Assembly: GCA_001791465.1 (NCBI GenBank) | Contig: MGER01000060.1 | Span: 22,050 to 29,389 of the forward strand | DNA: 7,340 nucleotides | DNA from: Candidatus Uhrbacteria bacterium RIFCSPLOWO2_02_FULL_49_11 | Lineage (GTDB): Bacteria > Patescibacteriota > Patescibacteriia > 2-02-FULL-49-11 | Reading direction: 5' to 3' | Shown: piece after piece, positions 1 to 7,312 of the stretch | Numbering within the stretch: position 1 is the stretch's first letter | How the letters are laid out: the number at the start of each line of letters is the position of its first letter | The notes under the pieces: model-generated | What the model was told of the DNA's origin: nothing | Database searches by the model: none | What the model saw: only the letters and a program-made list of their open reading frames with translations | Translations under genes and position numbers: made by a program

Positions 1-1957
1 CCAGCACCTCGTTCACGAACCGCAGTTGTTCGGGAAGCGTCTCATTGAATATGATGCGGCCTACTGAAGTATCAAGGAGCGCGCCTTTGTAGCGCACCAA
101 TATCCGCTCGCGCAAACGGATACTGCCCACTTCATACGCGGTCAGGGCTTCATCCGAGTCAAGAAACTTTTTTAACGCGGTTTGGGGGAGTTCAGAGGAC
201 TCGCGCGTAAACGTGGAAAGATAGAAACAACCCAAGACGAGATCCTGCTGGGGCGCCATGACCGGGTCGCCGGTCGCGGGTTTCAAAATATTGCGGGACG
301 CGAGCATCAGTTCCCGCGCTTCTCGTTTCGCCTCTTCCGTGAGCGGCACATGCACCGCCATCTGGTCTCCGTCGAAATCCGCGTTGAAAGGAGGGCACAC
401 CAGAGGATGGACCTGAATTGCTTTCCCTTCAATAAGGATCGGCTGGAACGCTTCGATTCCCAACCGGTGCAGGGTGGGGGCGCGGTTGAGCAAAACATGT
501 GAATTTTTCGTCACCTCTTCAAGGATATCCCATATTTCGCTCCGCCCGGATTCGATAAACCGGTTGGCAGAACGCACGTTATGGACGTACTCTCCCGCGA
601 TGAGCTTCGCAATCACGAACGGCTTGAAAAGTTCGAGCGCCATCTTCTTGGGAAGCCCGCACTGGTGGAGTAAAAGATGGGGCCCCACCACGATGACCGA
701 ACGGCCGGAATAGTCCACGCGCTTGCCTAAAAGGTTCTGGCGGAAACGCCCTTGCTTTCCTTTCAAAATATCGGCAAGAGACTTGAGCATCCTCTTCTGC
801 CCGGTGGAAGCAGTGACGGTTTTGCCGTGGCGCGCACTGTTGTCAATCAAGGCATCCACTGCTTCCTGCAACATGCGTTTTTCATTCCTGGTAATCACCT
901 CAGGCGCATTAAGCTCAATAAGGCGCTTCAAGCGGTTATTACGGTTGATGACGCGGCGGTAGAGGTCGTTCAAATCAGACGCGGCGAAACGCCCCCCGTC
1001 AAGCTGCACCATCGGGCGCAAGTCAGGAGGCACTACGGGTATGACGGTAAGTACCAGCCATTCCGGGCGTATCCCGTTGAGAAGAAATATTTTCGCGAGT
1101 TTCAACCGCTTCAAAACCCTCTTCTGTTTTGACGCCACCACTTCGTGCGCTTCATCCTCAAGTTCGCGCACAAGCGCGGCAAGGTCGATGCCCTTGAGCA
1201 GTTCGTATATCGCTTCCGCGCCAATCCCTGCTTCAAATACATGGCCGTACTTCAGCGCCAAATCCTGGTACTGCGATTCCGACATGGTCATGAGCGGTTT
1301 TAATTCGGTGAGCTCCTTGCGCGCGAGCGTTACGGCGCTCTCCAGTTCCTTGAAGCGCTCCTCCTTCTGCCGTTGAAGCTGAACCGCGCGCTCGCTGGCG
1401 CCGCTCGTATTTTTATCCACCGCAAGGGCGCCATGCGTTTGTTCCCACTCCCGCTCAATCTCCTTCTTCCTCGTCTTGTGCTCATCCTGGATCTGATTGA
1501 GGGCTGCATGCCTCAAATCTTCATTTACCTTGAACACGATGAAATTAGCAAAATACACCACCTTCTCAAGCTCCTGCACCGAAAGGTCGAGCATGAGTCC
1601 AATGTTGGACGGGACGCTGCGCAGGAACCATATATGGGTGACGGGCGCGGCAAGGTTGATATGGCCCATCCTCTCCCTGCGCACAACCGCGCGTGTCACC
1701 TCGACCCCGCATTTATCGCATACAATACCTTTATAGCGGATGCGCTTGTACTTCCCGCAATAGCACTCCCAATCCTTCGTAGGGCCGAAAATGCGCTCGT
1801 CAAACAAACCGTCCTTCTCCGGCTTCTGCGTGCGGTAATTGATGGTCTCTGGTTTCGTCACCTCCCCATAGGACCATTTCCTCATCACTTCAGGGCTGGC
1901 GAGACGCAGACGAATCGCATCGAAATCAGTAGACAGGTGTTGTTCTTCAAACATCAT
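1..1957 (-). CDS. rpoC: DNA-directed RNA polymerase subunit beta' (N-terminal 652 codons, 3' end outside window)
   Basis: Catalytic large subunit of RNA polymerase; it forms the active centre and half of the clamp with RpoB. Translating the minus strand from ATG at 1957 gives an open frame to the window edge. Seen in order: [13 protein letters not shown] and KPETINYR near the N-terminus; the zinc site with C65, C67, C80 and C83 (CYCGKYKR...CDKCGVEV); a charged insertion at about 145-218; the rudder region [31 protein letters not shown]; and the Mg-binding NADFDGD loop with D527, D529 and D531. In E. coli the first catalytic Asp is 460, so this protein carries about 70 extra residues, nearly all in the insertion. 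A second ATG follows the first directly (MMFEEQ), so the start could be 1954. No Shine-Dalgarno is visible upstream. It lies 93 bp after rpoB, and co-transcription is likely. The identity is certain; the bridge helix and trigger loop are beyond the window. Confidence 0.98.
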   Translation of the reverse strand, partial: MMFEEQHLSTDFDAIRLRLASPEVMRKWSYGEVTKPETINYRTQKPEKDGLFDERIFGPTKDWECYCGKYKRIRYKGIVCDKCGVEVTRAVVRRERMGHINLAAPVTHIWFLRSVPSNIGLMLDLSVQELEKVVYFANFIVFKVNEDLRHAALNQIQDEHKTRKKEIEREWEQTHGALAVDKNTSGASERAVQLQRQKEERFKELESAVTLARKELTELKPLMTMSESQYQDLALKYGHVFEAGIGAEAIYELLKGIDLAALVRELEDEAHEVVASKQKRVLKRLKLAKIFLLNGIRPEWLVLTVIPVVPPDLRPMVQLDGGRFAASDLNDLYRRVINRNNRLKRLIELNAPEVITRNEKRMLQEAVDALIDNSARHGKTVTASTGQKRMLKSLADILKGKQGRFRQNLLGKRVDYSGRSVIVVGPHLLLHQCGLPKKMALELFKPFVIAKLIAGEYVHNVRSANRFIESGRSEIWDILEEVTKNSHVLLNRAPTLHRLGIEAFQPILIEGKAIQVHPLVCPPFNADFDGDQMAVHVPLTEEAKREARELMLASRNILKPATGDPVMAPQQDLVLGCFYLSTFTRESSELPQTALKKFLDSDEALTAYEVGSIRLRERILVRYKGALLDTSVGRIIFNETLPEQLRFVNEVL

Positions 1958-1971
1958 ACTTAAGTGAAATT

Positions 1972-1982
1972 AGTACAGTACT
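1972..1982. repeat. Short palindrome in the rpoC leader (AGTAC-A-GTACT)
   Basis: An 11-bp perfect inverted repeat with a single central base lies 15 bp upstream of the rpoC start codon. It overlaps the position where transcription would begin from the -10-like box at 1991-1996. It could be a small operator or chance. The arms are only 5 bp, so support is weak. Confidence 0.3.
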
Positions 1983-1990
1983 GAAGCAAG

Positions 1991-2013
1991 ATTATACGCA
2001 GATTTACGCAGAT
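1991..2013 (-). promoter_or_regulatory. Possible internal rpoC promoter: perfect TATAAT next to a 10-bp-spaced direct repeat
   Basis: On the minus strand an exact TATAAT (1996-1991) sits 33 bp upstream of the rpoC ATG, implying a leader of roughly 26 nt. No good -35 box lies at 16-18 bp (AAGGAT at 17), and there is no proper extended TGn motif. The spacer holds two copies of ATCTGCGTA (plus-strand TACGCAGAT at 1995-2003 and 2005-2013), exactly one helical turn apart, the first overlapping the -10 box. No hairpin followed by a T-run separates rpoB from rpoC, so any promoter here would add to read-through from rpoB. Confidence 0.35.
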
Positions 2014-2050
2014 ATCCTTACAGTCCTATTAAATTTTGGATTGTTGTGTG

Positions 2051-5000
2051 TTATGACCGCTTCTCTCCTCCCACCTCGTTGGCCACCACATTGCCTTCTT
2101 TCAATAATTCCACATCAAGACAAAGACCTTTAAGCTCTCTGATGAGCACGTTGAATGACTCCGGCACGTTCAACCGCCGAATGGGCTCGCCCTTAATTAT
2201 TGACTCATACGCTTTCGAACGGCCCACCACGTCGTCAGATTTAATGGTGAGCATTTCTTGGAGCATATGCGCGGCGCCGTACGCTTCAAGCGCCCATACT
2301 TCCATTTCCCCAAACCGCTGGCCGCCAAATTGCGCTTTCCCTCCCAAGGGCTGCTGCGTGACCAGTGAATAAGGGCCAATGGAGCGCTGGTGTATTTTAT
2401 CTTCCACCAAATGGTTGAGTTTCATCATGTAGATGTAGCCGACCGTGACCGGGAGGTCGAATGGATTACCGCTTCTGCCGTCATAAAGCGTCATCTTCCC
2501 GTCTCTCCGGTACCCTGCTCGCTCAAGCTCATCCTTGATATATTCTTCAGGCACGCCATGAAACGGAGGCGTCGCCACCTTGTAACCAAGCGCGTGCGCA
2601 GCGAGGCCAAGGTGTGTCTCAAGAATCTGCCCGATGTTCATGCGCGATGCCACGCCTAAGGGATTCAGAATAATATCCACGGGTGTGCCGTCCTCAAGGT
2701 AGGGCATATCTTCCACGGGCACGATGCGCGAGATGACGCCCTTATTGCCGTGGCGCCCCGCCATCTTATCGCCCACCTGCACCTTCCTTAATCGCGCGAC
2801 TGACACTTGAATTTGCTCAATGACGCCCGAGGGCAGCTTGTCGCCTTCGTTGCGGGAAAATGTCTTCACGTCCACCACCTTGCCATGTTCGCCATGCTCG
2901 AGATAGAGCGACGAGTCCCTCACTTCCTTCGCCTTCTCGCCGAATATGGCGCGCAGAAGCCGCTCCTCCGCCGAGAGCTCCGTCTCCCCCTTCGGAGTGA
3001 TCTTCCCCACGAGGATATCGCCCGAGGACACTTGCGCACCTATTCTCACAATGCCGCATTCATCAAGATCCTTAAGCTTCTCTTCACCCACGTTGGGAAT
3101 GTCGCGCGTTACTACCTCGGGCCCCAGCTTCGTCTCTCTCACATTAATCACATAATCCTCAATGTGAATGGACGTATAACGATCCTGTTCCACCACACGC
3201 TCTGAGATGAGGATTGCATCCTCATAGTTCCCTCCCTCCCAAAGCATAAACGCCACCAGAAGATTCGACCCGAGCGCAAGCTCCCCCCGATCGGACGCGG
3301 TGCCGTCAGTAATCACGGTGCCCTCACTTACCTTATCTCCCGGCCTCACCAAGGGTCGCTGATTTAAACAGGTAGACGCATTTGAGCGCACGAATTTCCG
3401 CAAGGGGTATTCATAAAGCTTCCCGTCTTTGCCCTCAATGGCGACAAAATCCCCGCGCACCGTCTTTACCGTTCCTTCCACCGAACTCACAATCACATGG
3501 CCCGAATCCTGCGCTGCCCGCCGCTCTACCCCTGTACCCACCAGCGGAGATTCAGGGCGGACGCACGGCACTGCTTGGCGCTGCATGTTGGTACCCATAA
3601 GCGCGCGCACCGCATCATCATGTTCGAGAAACGGGATCAGGGAAGTCGCTATGGACACGATTTGATTTGGGGCTACATCCATATAATCGATCCGTTCGAC
3701 CGGTTCAATGGTGGGCTTGCCTCCTTGCCGCACTTCGCAGCGTTCTGCGAGGAAATAGCCCTGCTCATCGTGCGGTGCGGTGGCCGCGACCGTGATATAC
3801 CGCTCTTCAGAAAACGCATCCAGCCATACGATTTGTTTGGTAACCCGCGGCTTCACTTTCACTGTCTTTGCCTCTGCGATATCCGCGAGCTGCAGCGCAC
3901 GCTCATGAGTAATGCGGCCGCCGTGAGGCGCCACCACCGCGCCTGTTGCAGGATTAACAACGTCTTCCCGCGCGATCTCCCCTTCGGTCTCATCTATGCG
4001 ATTCTCCACCTCATGTTTGACGCGGAGAAATGGCGTCTCAATAAATCCGTACTCATTCACCCGCGCATAGCTCGCAAGGTGCCCCACCAACCCGATGTTC
4101 GGCCCTTCAGGAGTAGAGATAGGGCAGATGCGGCCGTAGTGCGTGCGGTGAACATCCCGCACCTCGAACCCGGCGCGCTCACGGGAAAGCCCGCCCGGCC
4201 CCATGGCAGAAAGCCTGCGCTTGTGTTCGAGCTCGGCTAAGGGGTTAGTCTGGTCCATGAATTGCGAAAGCTGTGAACTCATAAAGAACTCTTTGATGGC
4301 GCCGATTACTGGCCGCGCATTGGTGAGCTGCCCCGGCGTAATCGTGGCGATATCAAGCGTAGACATGCGGTCGCGCACAATGCGCTCCATCCGCATGAGC
4401 CCCACACGGAAACGATTTTGCACCAGTTCGCCGATGGCGCGCACCCGGCGATTACCGAGGTGGTCAATATCATCGGGCTCCGCTTGGCTCACATTGAGAC
4501 GCACCACCTCACGCACAATATCGATGAGGTCTTCGCGCTTAAACACGCGGTGTTCCTTATTCAAAGGCCAATTCCTTTTAAACCGCTGATTAAGCTTGTA
4601 TCTGCCGACGTTTCCGAAGTCATACCGTTCAAAATTAAAAAAGGTGGCATAAATGAGCGACTTTGCGTTATCAAGTGTCGCGAGATCTCCGGGACGGATG
4701 CGTTTATACACCTCGCGTAAGCCTTCCCCTTCACTGTGCGCAATGTCTTTCGCCACGGTGGTGCCTATGTAGCTTAATTCAGGATCAGTGTCCGCCTCCT
4801 TGAAGTGCGCCAAGATTTCTTCATCGTTGCCCATGCCGAACGCGCGGAAAAGGGACGAGACGGGCACCTTTCTCTTCCGGTCAATCTTGACGGAGATCAC
4901 GCCCGAGGGCGCGGTCTCTATTTCAAGCCACGCGCCGCGGTTGGGAATGATTTTTGCGCCGTACCACCGCCGTCCGCGGAGATATTCGGAAGTAAAAAAC

Positions 5001-5434
5001 ACCCCTGCGGAACGGATGAGCTGGGATACGACCACGCGCTCAATGCCGTTTACCACAAAGGTGCCGCGATCGGTCATGATGGGAAAATCGCCGAGATAGA
5101 TCTCCTGCTCGCGCTTCTCTCCCGTCCGCTTATTTAAGAGCTGCGTGTGCACTCTCAAAGGAGCTTCGTAGGTCGCGTTGCGCGCACGCGCCACCCTCTC
5201 GTCGAATTTTGGTTCGTCGAGATAATAATCCATGAACGACAGTTCGAGATCGCGCCCGATGAAATCCTCAATGGGAGAAATCTCATCGAAGAGCTCGCGC
5301 AATCCTTCCTTCAGGAACCACGCATACGAGCGTTTCTGAATCTCAATGAGGTCAGGAAGCTCGAGCGCCTGAAGGCGAGGACGGAAATACCGTCGACCAT
5401 CGTGAATAAGTGGAGAGGGGGGAGAATCACTCAT
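2051..5434 (-). CDS. rpoB: DNA-directed RNA polymerase subunit beta
   Basis: Second-largest RNA polymerase subunit, pairing with RpoC to form the active-site cleft. With the ATG at 5434 it has 1,127 residues, against 1,342 in E. coli. The lineage-specific inserts of proteobacteria are absent; for example the stretch before [12 protein letters not shown] is short, as in Gram-positive RpoB. Visible landmarks (counted from ATG): the rifampicin-binding cluster [12 protein letters not shown] with Q391 and D394, then H404 and S409; [10 protein letters not shown] at about 440-449; catalytic lysines K890 and K898 in [12 protein letters not shown]; and the C-terminal signature [19 protein letters not shown]. 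The rifampicin-contact positions match the sensitive E. coli sequence. A TTG two codons upstream (5440) is an alternative start; neither has a Shine-Dalgarno, and ATG is preferred as the commoner codon. The stop is TAA at 2053-2051. It is followed by rpoC and preceded by a long non-coding leader, not by rplJ/rplL. Confidence 0.99.
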   Translation of the reverse strand: MSDSPPSPLIHDGRRYFRPRLQALELPDLIEIQKRSYAWFLKEGLRELFDEISPIEDFIGRDLELSFMDYYLDEPKFDERVARARNATYEAPLRVHTQLLNKRTGEKREQEIYLGDFPIMTDRGTFVVNGIERVVVSQLIRSAGVFFTSEYLRGRRWYGAKIIPNRGAWLEIETAPSGVISVKIDRKRKVPVSSLFRAFGMGNDEEILAHFKEADTDPELSYIGTTVAKDIAHSEGEGLREVYKRIRPGDLATLDNAKSLIYATFFNFERYDFGNVGRYKLNQRFKRNWPLNKEHRVFKREDLIDIVREVVRLNVSQAEPDDIDHLGNRRVRAIGELVQNRFRVGLMRMERIVRDRMSTLDIATITPGQLTNARPVIGAIKEFFMSSQLSQFMDQTNPLAELEHKRRLSAMGPGGLSRERAGFEVRDVHRTHYGRICPISTPEGPNIGLVGHLASYARVNEYGFIETPFLRVKHEVENRIDETEGEIAREDVVNPATGAVVAPHGGRITHERALQLADIAEAKTVKVKPRVTKQIVWLDAFSEERYITVAATAPHDEQGYFLAERCEVRQGGKPTIEPVERIDYMDVAPNQIVSIATSLIPFLEHDDAVRALMGTNMQRQAVPCVRPESPLVGTGVERRAAQDSGHVIVSSVEGTVKTVRGDFVAIEGKDGKLYEYPLRKFVRSNASTCLNQRPLVRPGDKVSEGTVITDGTASDRGELALGSNLLVAFMLWEGGNYEDAILISERVVEQDRYTSIHIEDYVINVRETKLGPEVVTRDIPNVGEEKLKDLDECGIVRIGAQVSSGDILVGKITPKGETELSAEERLLRAIFGEKAKEVRDSSLYLEHGEHGKVVDVKTFSRNEGDKLPSGVIEQIQVSVARLRKVQVGDKMAGRHGNKGVISRIVPVEDMPYLEDGTPVDIILNPLGVASRMNIGQILETHLGLAAHALGYKVATPPFHGVPEEYIKDELERAGYRRDGKMTLYDGRSGNPFDLPVTVGYIYMMKLNHLVEDKIHQRSIGPYSLVTQQPLGGKAQFGGQRFGEMEVWALEAYGAAHMLQEMLTIKSDDVVGRSKAYESIIKGEPIRRLNVPESFNVLIRELKGLCLDVELLKEGNVVANEVGGEKRS

Positions 5435-5493
5435 GCCCAAGGGACGATGGGGAAGAAGATTATTGCGTACTGCGCTTATTTACTACAAAACTG

Positions 5494-5521
5494 ATAGTGC
5501 GATCCGCGGGAATGGCACTAT
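5494..5521 (-). promoter_or_regulatory. Hairpin in the rpoB leader
   Basis: A perfect 7-bp inverted repeat (ATAGTGC / GCACTAT) flanks a 14-nt loop. Inside it TCC and GGA can pair across CGC, giving a two-tier hairpin in the minus-strand RNA. It ends about 60 nt before the rpoB start and is followed after CAG by only four T residues, too weak for a normal terminator. It may be a leader structure for attenuation or autoregulation of rpoB; that role is inference. Confidence 0.45.
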
Positions 5522-5528
5522 TCTGTTT

Positions 5529-5558
5529 ATTTTTGAGTATTTTCGAGTATTTTGAGCC
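5529..5558. repeat. Tandem 10-bp repeat with helically phased T-tracts
   Basis: Three consecutive 10-mers are visible on the plus strand: ATTTTTGAGT, ATTTTCGAGT and ATTTTGAGCC. The T-tracts begin at 5530, 5540 and 5550. An A7 tract follows at 5559-5565 and an A6 tract at 5581-5586. The tract centres are about 10 bp apart (two turns for the last), the known arrangement for intrinsically bent DNA. The repeat lies in the rpoB leader, downstream of the putative promoter. Confidence 0.6.
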
Positions 5559-5639
5559 AAAAAAACACCCGCCTACATCCAAAAAATAATGGAGGGCAGT
5601 TTCCATCCCTTTTACAATTCAGTTATTTCGCATGGTATG

Positions 5640-5668
5640 AGACTACAATACTATCGAAAACCTGTCAA
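5640..5668 (-). promoter_or_regulatory. Putative rpoB promoter (perfect -35, weak -10)
   Basis: On the minus strand a perfect TTGACA (5668-5663) is followed after 17 bp by TAGTCT (5645-5640), which matches the -10 consensus at 3 of 6 positions. An A6 run lies just upstream of the -35, like an UP element. Initiation would fall near 5633, giving rpoB a leader of about 200 nt. Orientation, location and the exact -35 support it; the poor -10 suggests dependence on an activator, or that the match is partly chance. Confidence 0.5.
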
Positions 5669-5677
5669 GTGATTTTT

Positions 5678-5732
5678 TCCCCACAGCGCTTCCCCACCTT
5701 GTCCCCAGCCCTTCCTCTTCTACCTGTCCCCA
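5678..5732 (-). repeat. Four TGGGGA repeats just upstream of the rpoB -35 box
   Basis: Plus-strand TCCCCA occurs at 5678-5683, 5691-5696, 5702-5707 and 5727-5732, in the same orientation, with start-to-start spacings of 13, 11 and 25 bp. The first copy lies 9 bp upstream of TTGACA. Spacings near one or two helical turns suggest a series of binding sites for a regulator on roughly one face of the DNA. No known regulator motif is recognised. Confidence 0.45.
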
Positions 5733-5768
5733 TTGCTAAATTCTCTCTTAAATCTTAAAGAAGTGAGG

Positions 5769-5982
5769 CATTGCCTTCTCCAGACCATCTCGAGCCCGCG
5801 CGGGCATGGTTGTCCGACGTACGTCGGACAGAGCAAGGGCGAGAGCTGAATGAAACGAGCCTCGCGGGGGTCGAGTCGGTGTGAGAGGTAAACTGCTTTA
5901 CCTCGAGCTGACGAGACGGGTAAACCTATATGTGTAACACCGGTTTGCCCAGAAACGAGTGAGCGTGTCTGGAAATGCAATG
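5769..5982 (+). ncRNA. Structured intergenic element: candidate ncRNA or palindromic mobile repeat
   Basis: A 214-bp block built almost wholly of inverted repeats. The ends are imperfectly complementary: 5769-5785 (CATTGC...CCAGAC) with 5967-5982 (GTCTGG...GCAATG), about 15 pairs with one mismatch and one bulge. Inside lie five hairpins. A: ACCAT / ATGGT at 5784-5810 with GCCC / GGGC inside and a 5-nt bulge. B: palindrome 5811-5830. C: 5839-5865, GCGAG and GCT pairing with AGC and CTCGC. D: 5870-5917, including the 8-bp GAGGTAAA / TTTACCTC stem. E: 5918-5950, GGGTAAACC / GGTTTGCCC with one G-U. A further stem at 5949-5972 competes with E and the end pairing. Plus strand is preferred because G-U pairs in D and E and tandem G-A in D become A-C, C-A and T-C on the minus strand. 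It starts 10 bp beyond the ligase stop codon. No known RNA family is recognised, and no target-site duplication is obvious. Confidence 0.5.
5811..5830. repeat. Perfect 20-bp palindrome (TGTCCGACGT / ACGTCGGACA)
   Basis: Both halves are exact reverse complements with no central spacer. As RNA it would form an 8-bp stem with a GUAC loop; as DNA it is a symmetric dimer-binding site or possible cruciform. It abuts another hairpin (5784-5810) that contains the 12-bp palindrome GCCCGCGCGGGC at 5794-5805. Confidence 0.85.
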
Positions 5983-5992
5983 TCGAACATCA

Positions 5993-7312
5993 TTATACCG
6001 GCCTCCATCCAAGCTTTTCTAATTCCTCTCTCGCCACCTCCCTGTCGTCCCACGGCTTATCGATCCCCTTATCCATGGCCATCATGCGTTCGTGCCCCTT
6101 GCCCGCAAGCAGCACAATATCATCCGAGGTGGCGCGCTCAAAGGCAGTTTGAATCGCAATGCGCCGATCAGGGATCAGCCAATAGCGCTCGTTCTGCTTC
6201 CACCCCTTCGTTGCCATCCCTTGCGCAATCATTTGCGATATCGCTTCCACGGATTCGGAACGGGGATCCTCTTCAGTAAGGTAAGCGCGATCAGCGAATT
6301 GAGCCACCACCTCGCCCATAAGGGGGCGTTTCGACTTATCGCGTTCGCCCGCTACGCCGAACACCACGGTGATCTTAGCCTTAGCGTGGCGCTTCAAAAG
6401 GGTCAATACCTCGCGGAGCGCGTTAGGGGTATGGGCGAAATCTACAAATACGGAAAACGGCTGGCCTTGCTCAATCCGCTCAAGCCTTCCTGAGAGCGGC
6501 TGGAATGTTTCTATACCCTCATGAATCTTTTCCCAAGGCACTTCGCACACATGGGCGAGCGCGGCGGCGCTGAGGATATTCCGAAGGTTATAGTCGCCGA
6601 TAAGCCTCGTGCGCAAGGTATGGTGCCCATACGCGGTGACCAGAGTAAAGGTGAGGTATTCGAGCGTTTCTTCGATGCGCTCGCCGTGCACGTCGCCGCT
6701 CCCCAAGCCGTACGTAAACACTTTGAGCCCGTGAAACGCGCGCGCGAGGTGCGAGAGCGAAGAAAATGTCGCGTCTTCGCAGTTAAGCACCACCGCGCCG
6801 TTCCCTTTGTGCGCGCGTTTGCCGCGGGCAATTAGGGCAAACAGCTTTGCCTTTGCGCTCATATACGCCGTAAGGCTTTGATGGTAATCAAGGTGCTCAT
6901 GGGTGATGTTCGTGATAATACCGGTGGCAAGCGGCAGTTTGCCCACGCGCTCCTGGTCCAGCGCGTGCGAGGTAAGCTCTACCACGACCAGTTCGCAATG
7001 CTCTTTGACCATACGCTTAAGAAGCACGTAAAAGGTAAAAGGGTCCACGGTCGTCGTATGGGCGCCGGTTTCTATAAAGGTATCGCCGATTTGCGCGCCC
7101 AGCGTGGAAATCCATCCGACCTTCTTGCCCGTGGTCCGCACAATATGGCCCACGAGGTTCACCACCGTCGTCTTTCCGTCAGTGCCAGTTACTCCCACGA
7201 TGACCAGTTTCTTCTGAGGAAACCCATTCATTGCCTGCGCCATCCAGGCCCTTCCGCGCCGGTACCGCCGCACTATACCTTTAGGCAATAATCGATGAAA
7301 TAGTCGTATCAT
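5993..7312 (-). CDS. MurE-like Mur ligase lacking the N-terminal UDP-binding domain
   Basis: Mur ligase family protein of 439 residues. It most resembles UDP-N-acetylmuramoyl-tripeptide synthetase (MurE), which adds the third amino acid to the cytoplasmic peptidoglycan precursor using ATP. Visible motifs: P-loop GVTGTDGKTT at 40-49 (K47); HTTT at 85-88; VELTSHAL with E112 and H116; NITHEHLDYH at 135-144; AKAKLF with K154 as the likely carbamylated lysine; GDYNLRNILSAA at 239-250; SGR at 274-276; DFAHTPNAL at 291-299; GERDKSKRPLMG at 322-333; EEDPR at 347-351; GKGHE at 404-408. E. coli MurE has 495 residues and about 110 before its P-loop; here only about 39 basic residues precede it, so domain 1 is missing. 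The usual diaminopimelate motif DNPR reads EDPR, so the amino acid added is uncertain. ATG at 7312 is used; upstream is AT-rich with no Shine-Dalgarno. The class is certain; the exact substrate is not. Confidence 0.9.
   Translation of the reverse strand: MIRLFHRLLPKGIVRRYRRGRAWMAQAMNGFPQKKLVIVGVTGTDGKTTVVNLVGHIVRTTGKKVGWISTLGAQIGDTFIETGAHTTTVDPFTFYVLLKRMVKEHCELVVVELTSHALDQERVGKLPLATGIITNITHEHLDYHQSLTAYMSAKAKLFALIARGKRAHKGNGAVVLNCEDATFSSLSHLARAFHGLKVFTYGLGSGDVHGERIEETLEYLTFTLVTAYGHHTLRTRLIGDYNLRNILSAAALAHVCEVPWEKIHEGIETFQPLSGRLERIEQGQPFSVFVDFAHTPNALREVLTLLKRHAKAKITVVFGVAGERDKSKRPLMGEVVAQFADRAYLTEEDPRSESVEAISQMIAQGMATKGWKQNERYWLIPDRRIAIQTAFERATSDDIVLLAGKGHERMMAMDKGIDKPWDDREVAREELEKLGWRPV

Larger units (their letters stand above)
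5435..5992. other. 558-bp gene-free interval between rpoB and the Mur ligase
   Basis: No convincing coding region lies here. The rpoB-proximal part (about 5435-5735) holds leader and promoter-like signals: a hairpin, phased A/T tracts, a TTGACA box and TGGGGA repeats. Positions about 5736-5768 are AT-rich with no clear feature except a very weak plus-strand promoter-like pair (TTGCTA at 5733-5738 and TAAAGA at 5756-5761). The ligase-proximal part (5769-5982) is a dense cluster of inverted repeats. No tRNA is recognised. No clear intrinsic terminator for the ligase gene is seen: hairpins are present but none is followed by a run of T on the minus strand. Confidence 0.85.

Noticed and set aside
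1373..1963. 196-codon plus-strand open frame antisense to rpoC
   Set aside because: It is a shadow of the conserved rpoC N-terminus with no recognisable domain.
1958..2050. Terminator between rpoB and rpoC
   Set aside because: No stable hairpin followed by a T-run on the minus strand; read-through is more likely.
3497..4240. 247-codon plus-strand open frame antisense to rpoB
   Set aside because: It lies fully inside the highly conserved rpoB coding region; its Arg/His-rich product looks like a frame shadow, and no promoter or ribosome binding site supports it.
5435..5440. TTG start for rpoB two codons upstream of the ATG
   Set aside because: Possible, but it adds only two residues (M-G), has no ribosome binding site either, and ATG is the commoner start. 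The choice cannot be settled from sequence alone.
5676..5684. DnaA-box-like TTCCCCACA
   Set aside because: It differs from TTATCCACA at two positions, no clear additional boxes or AT-rich unwinding region accompany it, and it is better explained as one of the TCCCCA repeats.
5720..5980. 86-codon minus-strand open frame across the structured element
   Set aside because: It overlaps the inverted repeats almost exactly, has a composition expected from that sequence (many R, S, L, P), shows no domain I recognise, and lacks a ribosome binding site.
5769..5982. Intrinsic terminator of the Mur ligase gene
   Set aside because: Several hairpins are present downstream of the stop codon, but none is followed by a T-run on the minus strand, so Rho-independent termination is not supported.
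5992..5997. Exact TATAAT on the minus strand overlapping the ligase stop codon
   Set aside because: At 17 bp upstream the -35 position reads AGAAAA, and there is no extended -10. A chance match from the final codons (GTA TAA T) is more likely.
6878..7291. 137-codon plus-strand open frame antisense to the Mur ligase
   Set aside because: It overlaps the P-loop and substrate motifs of the ligase; no independent coding evidence.
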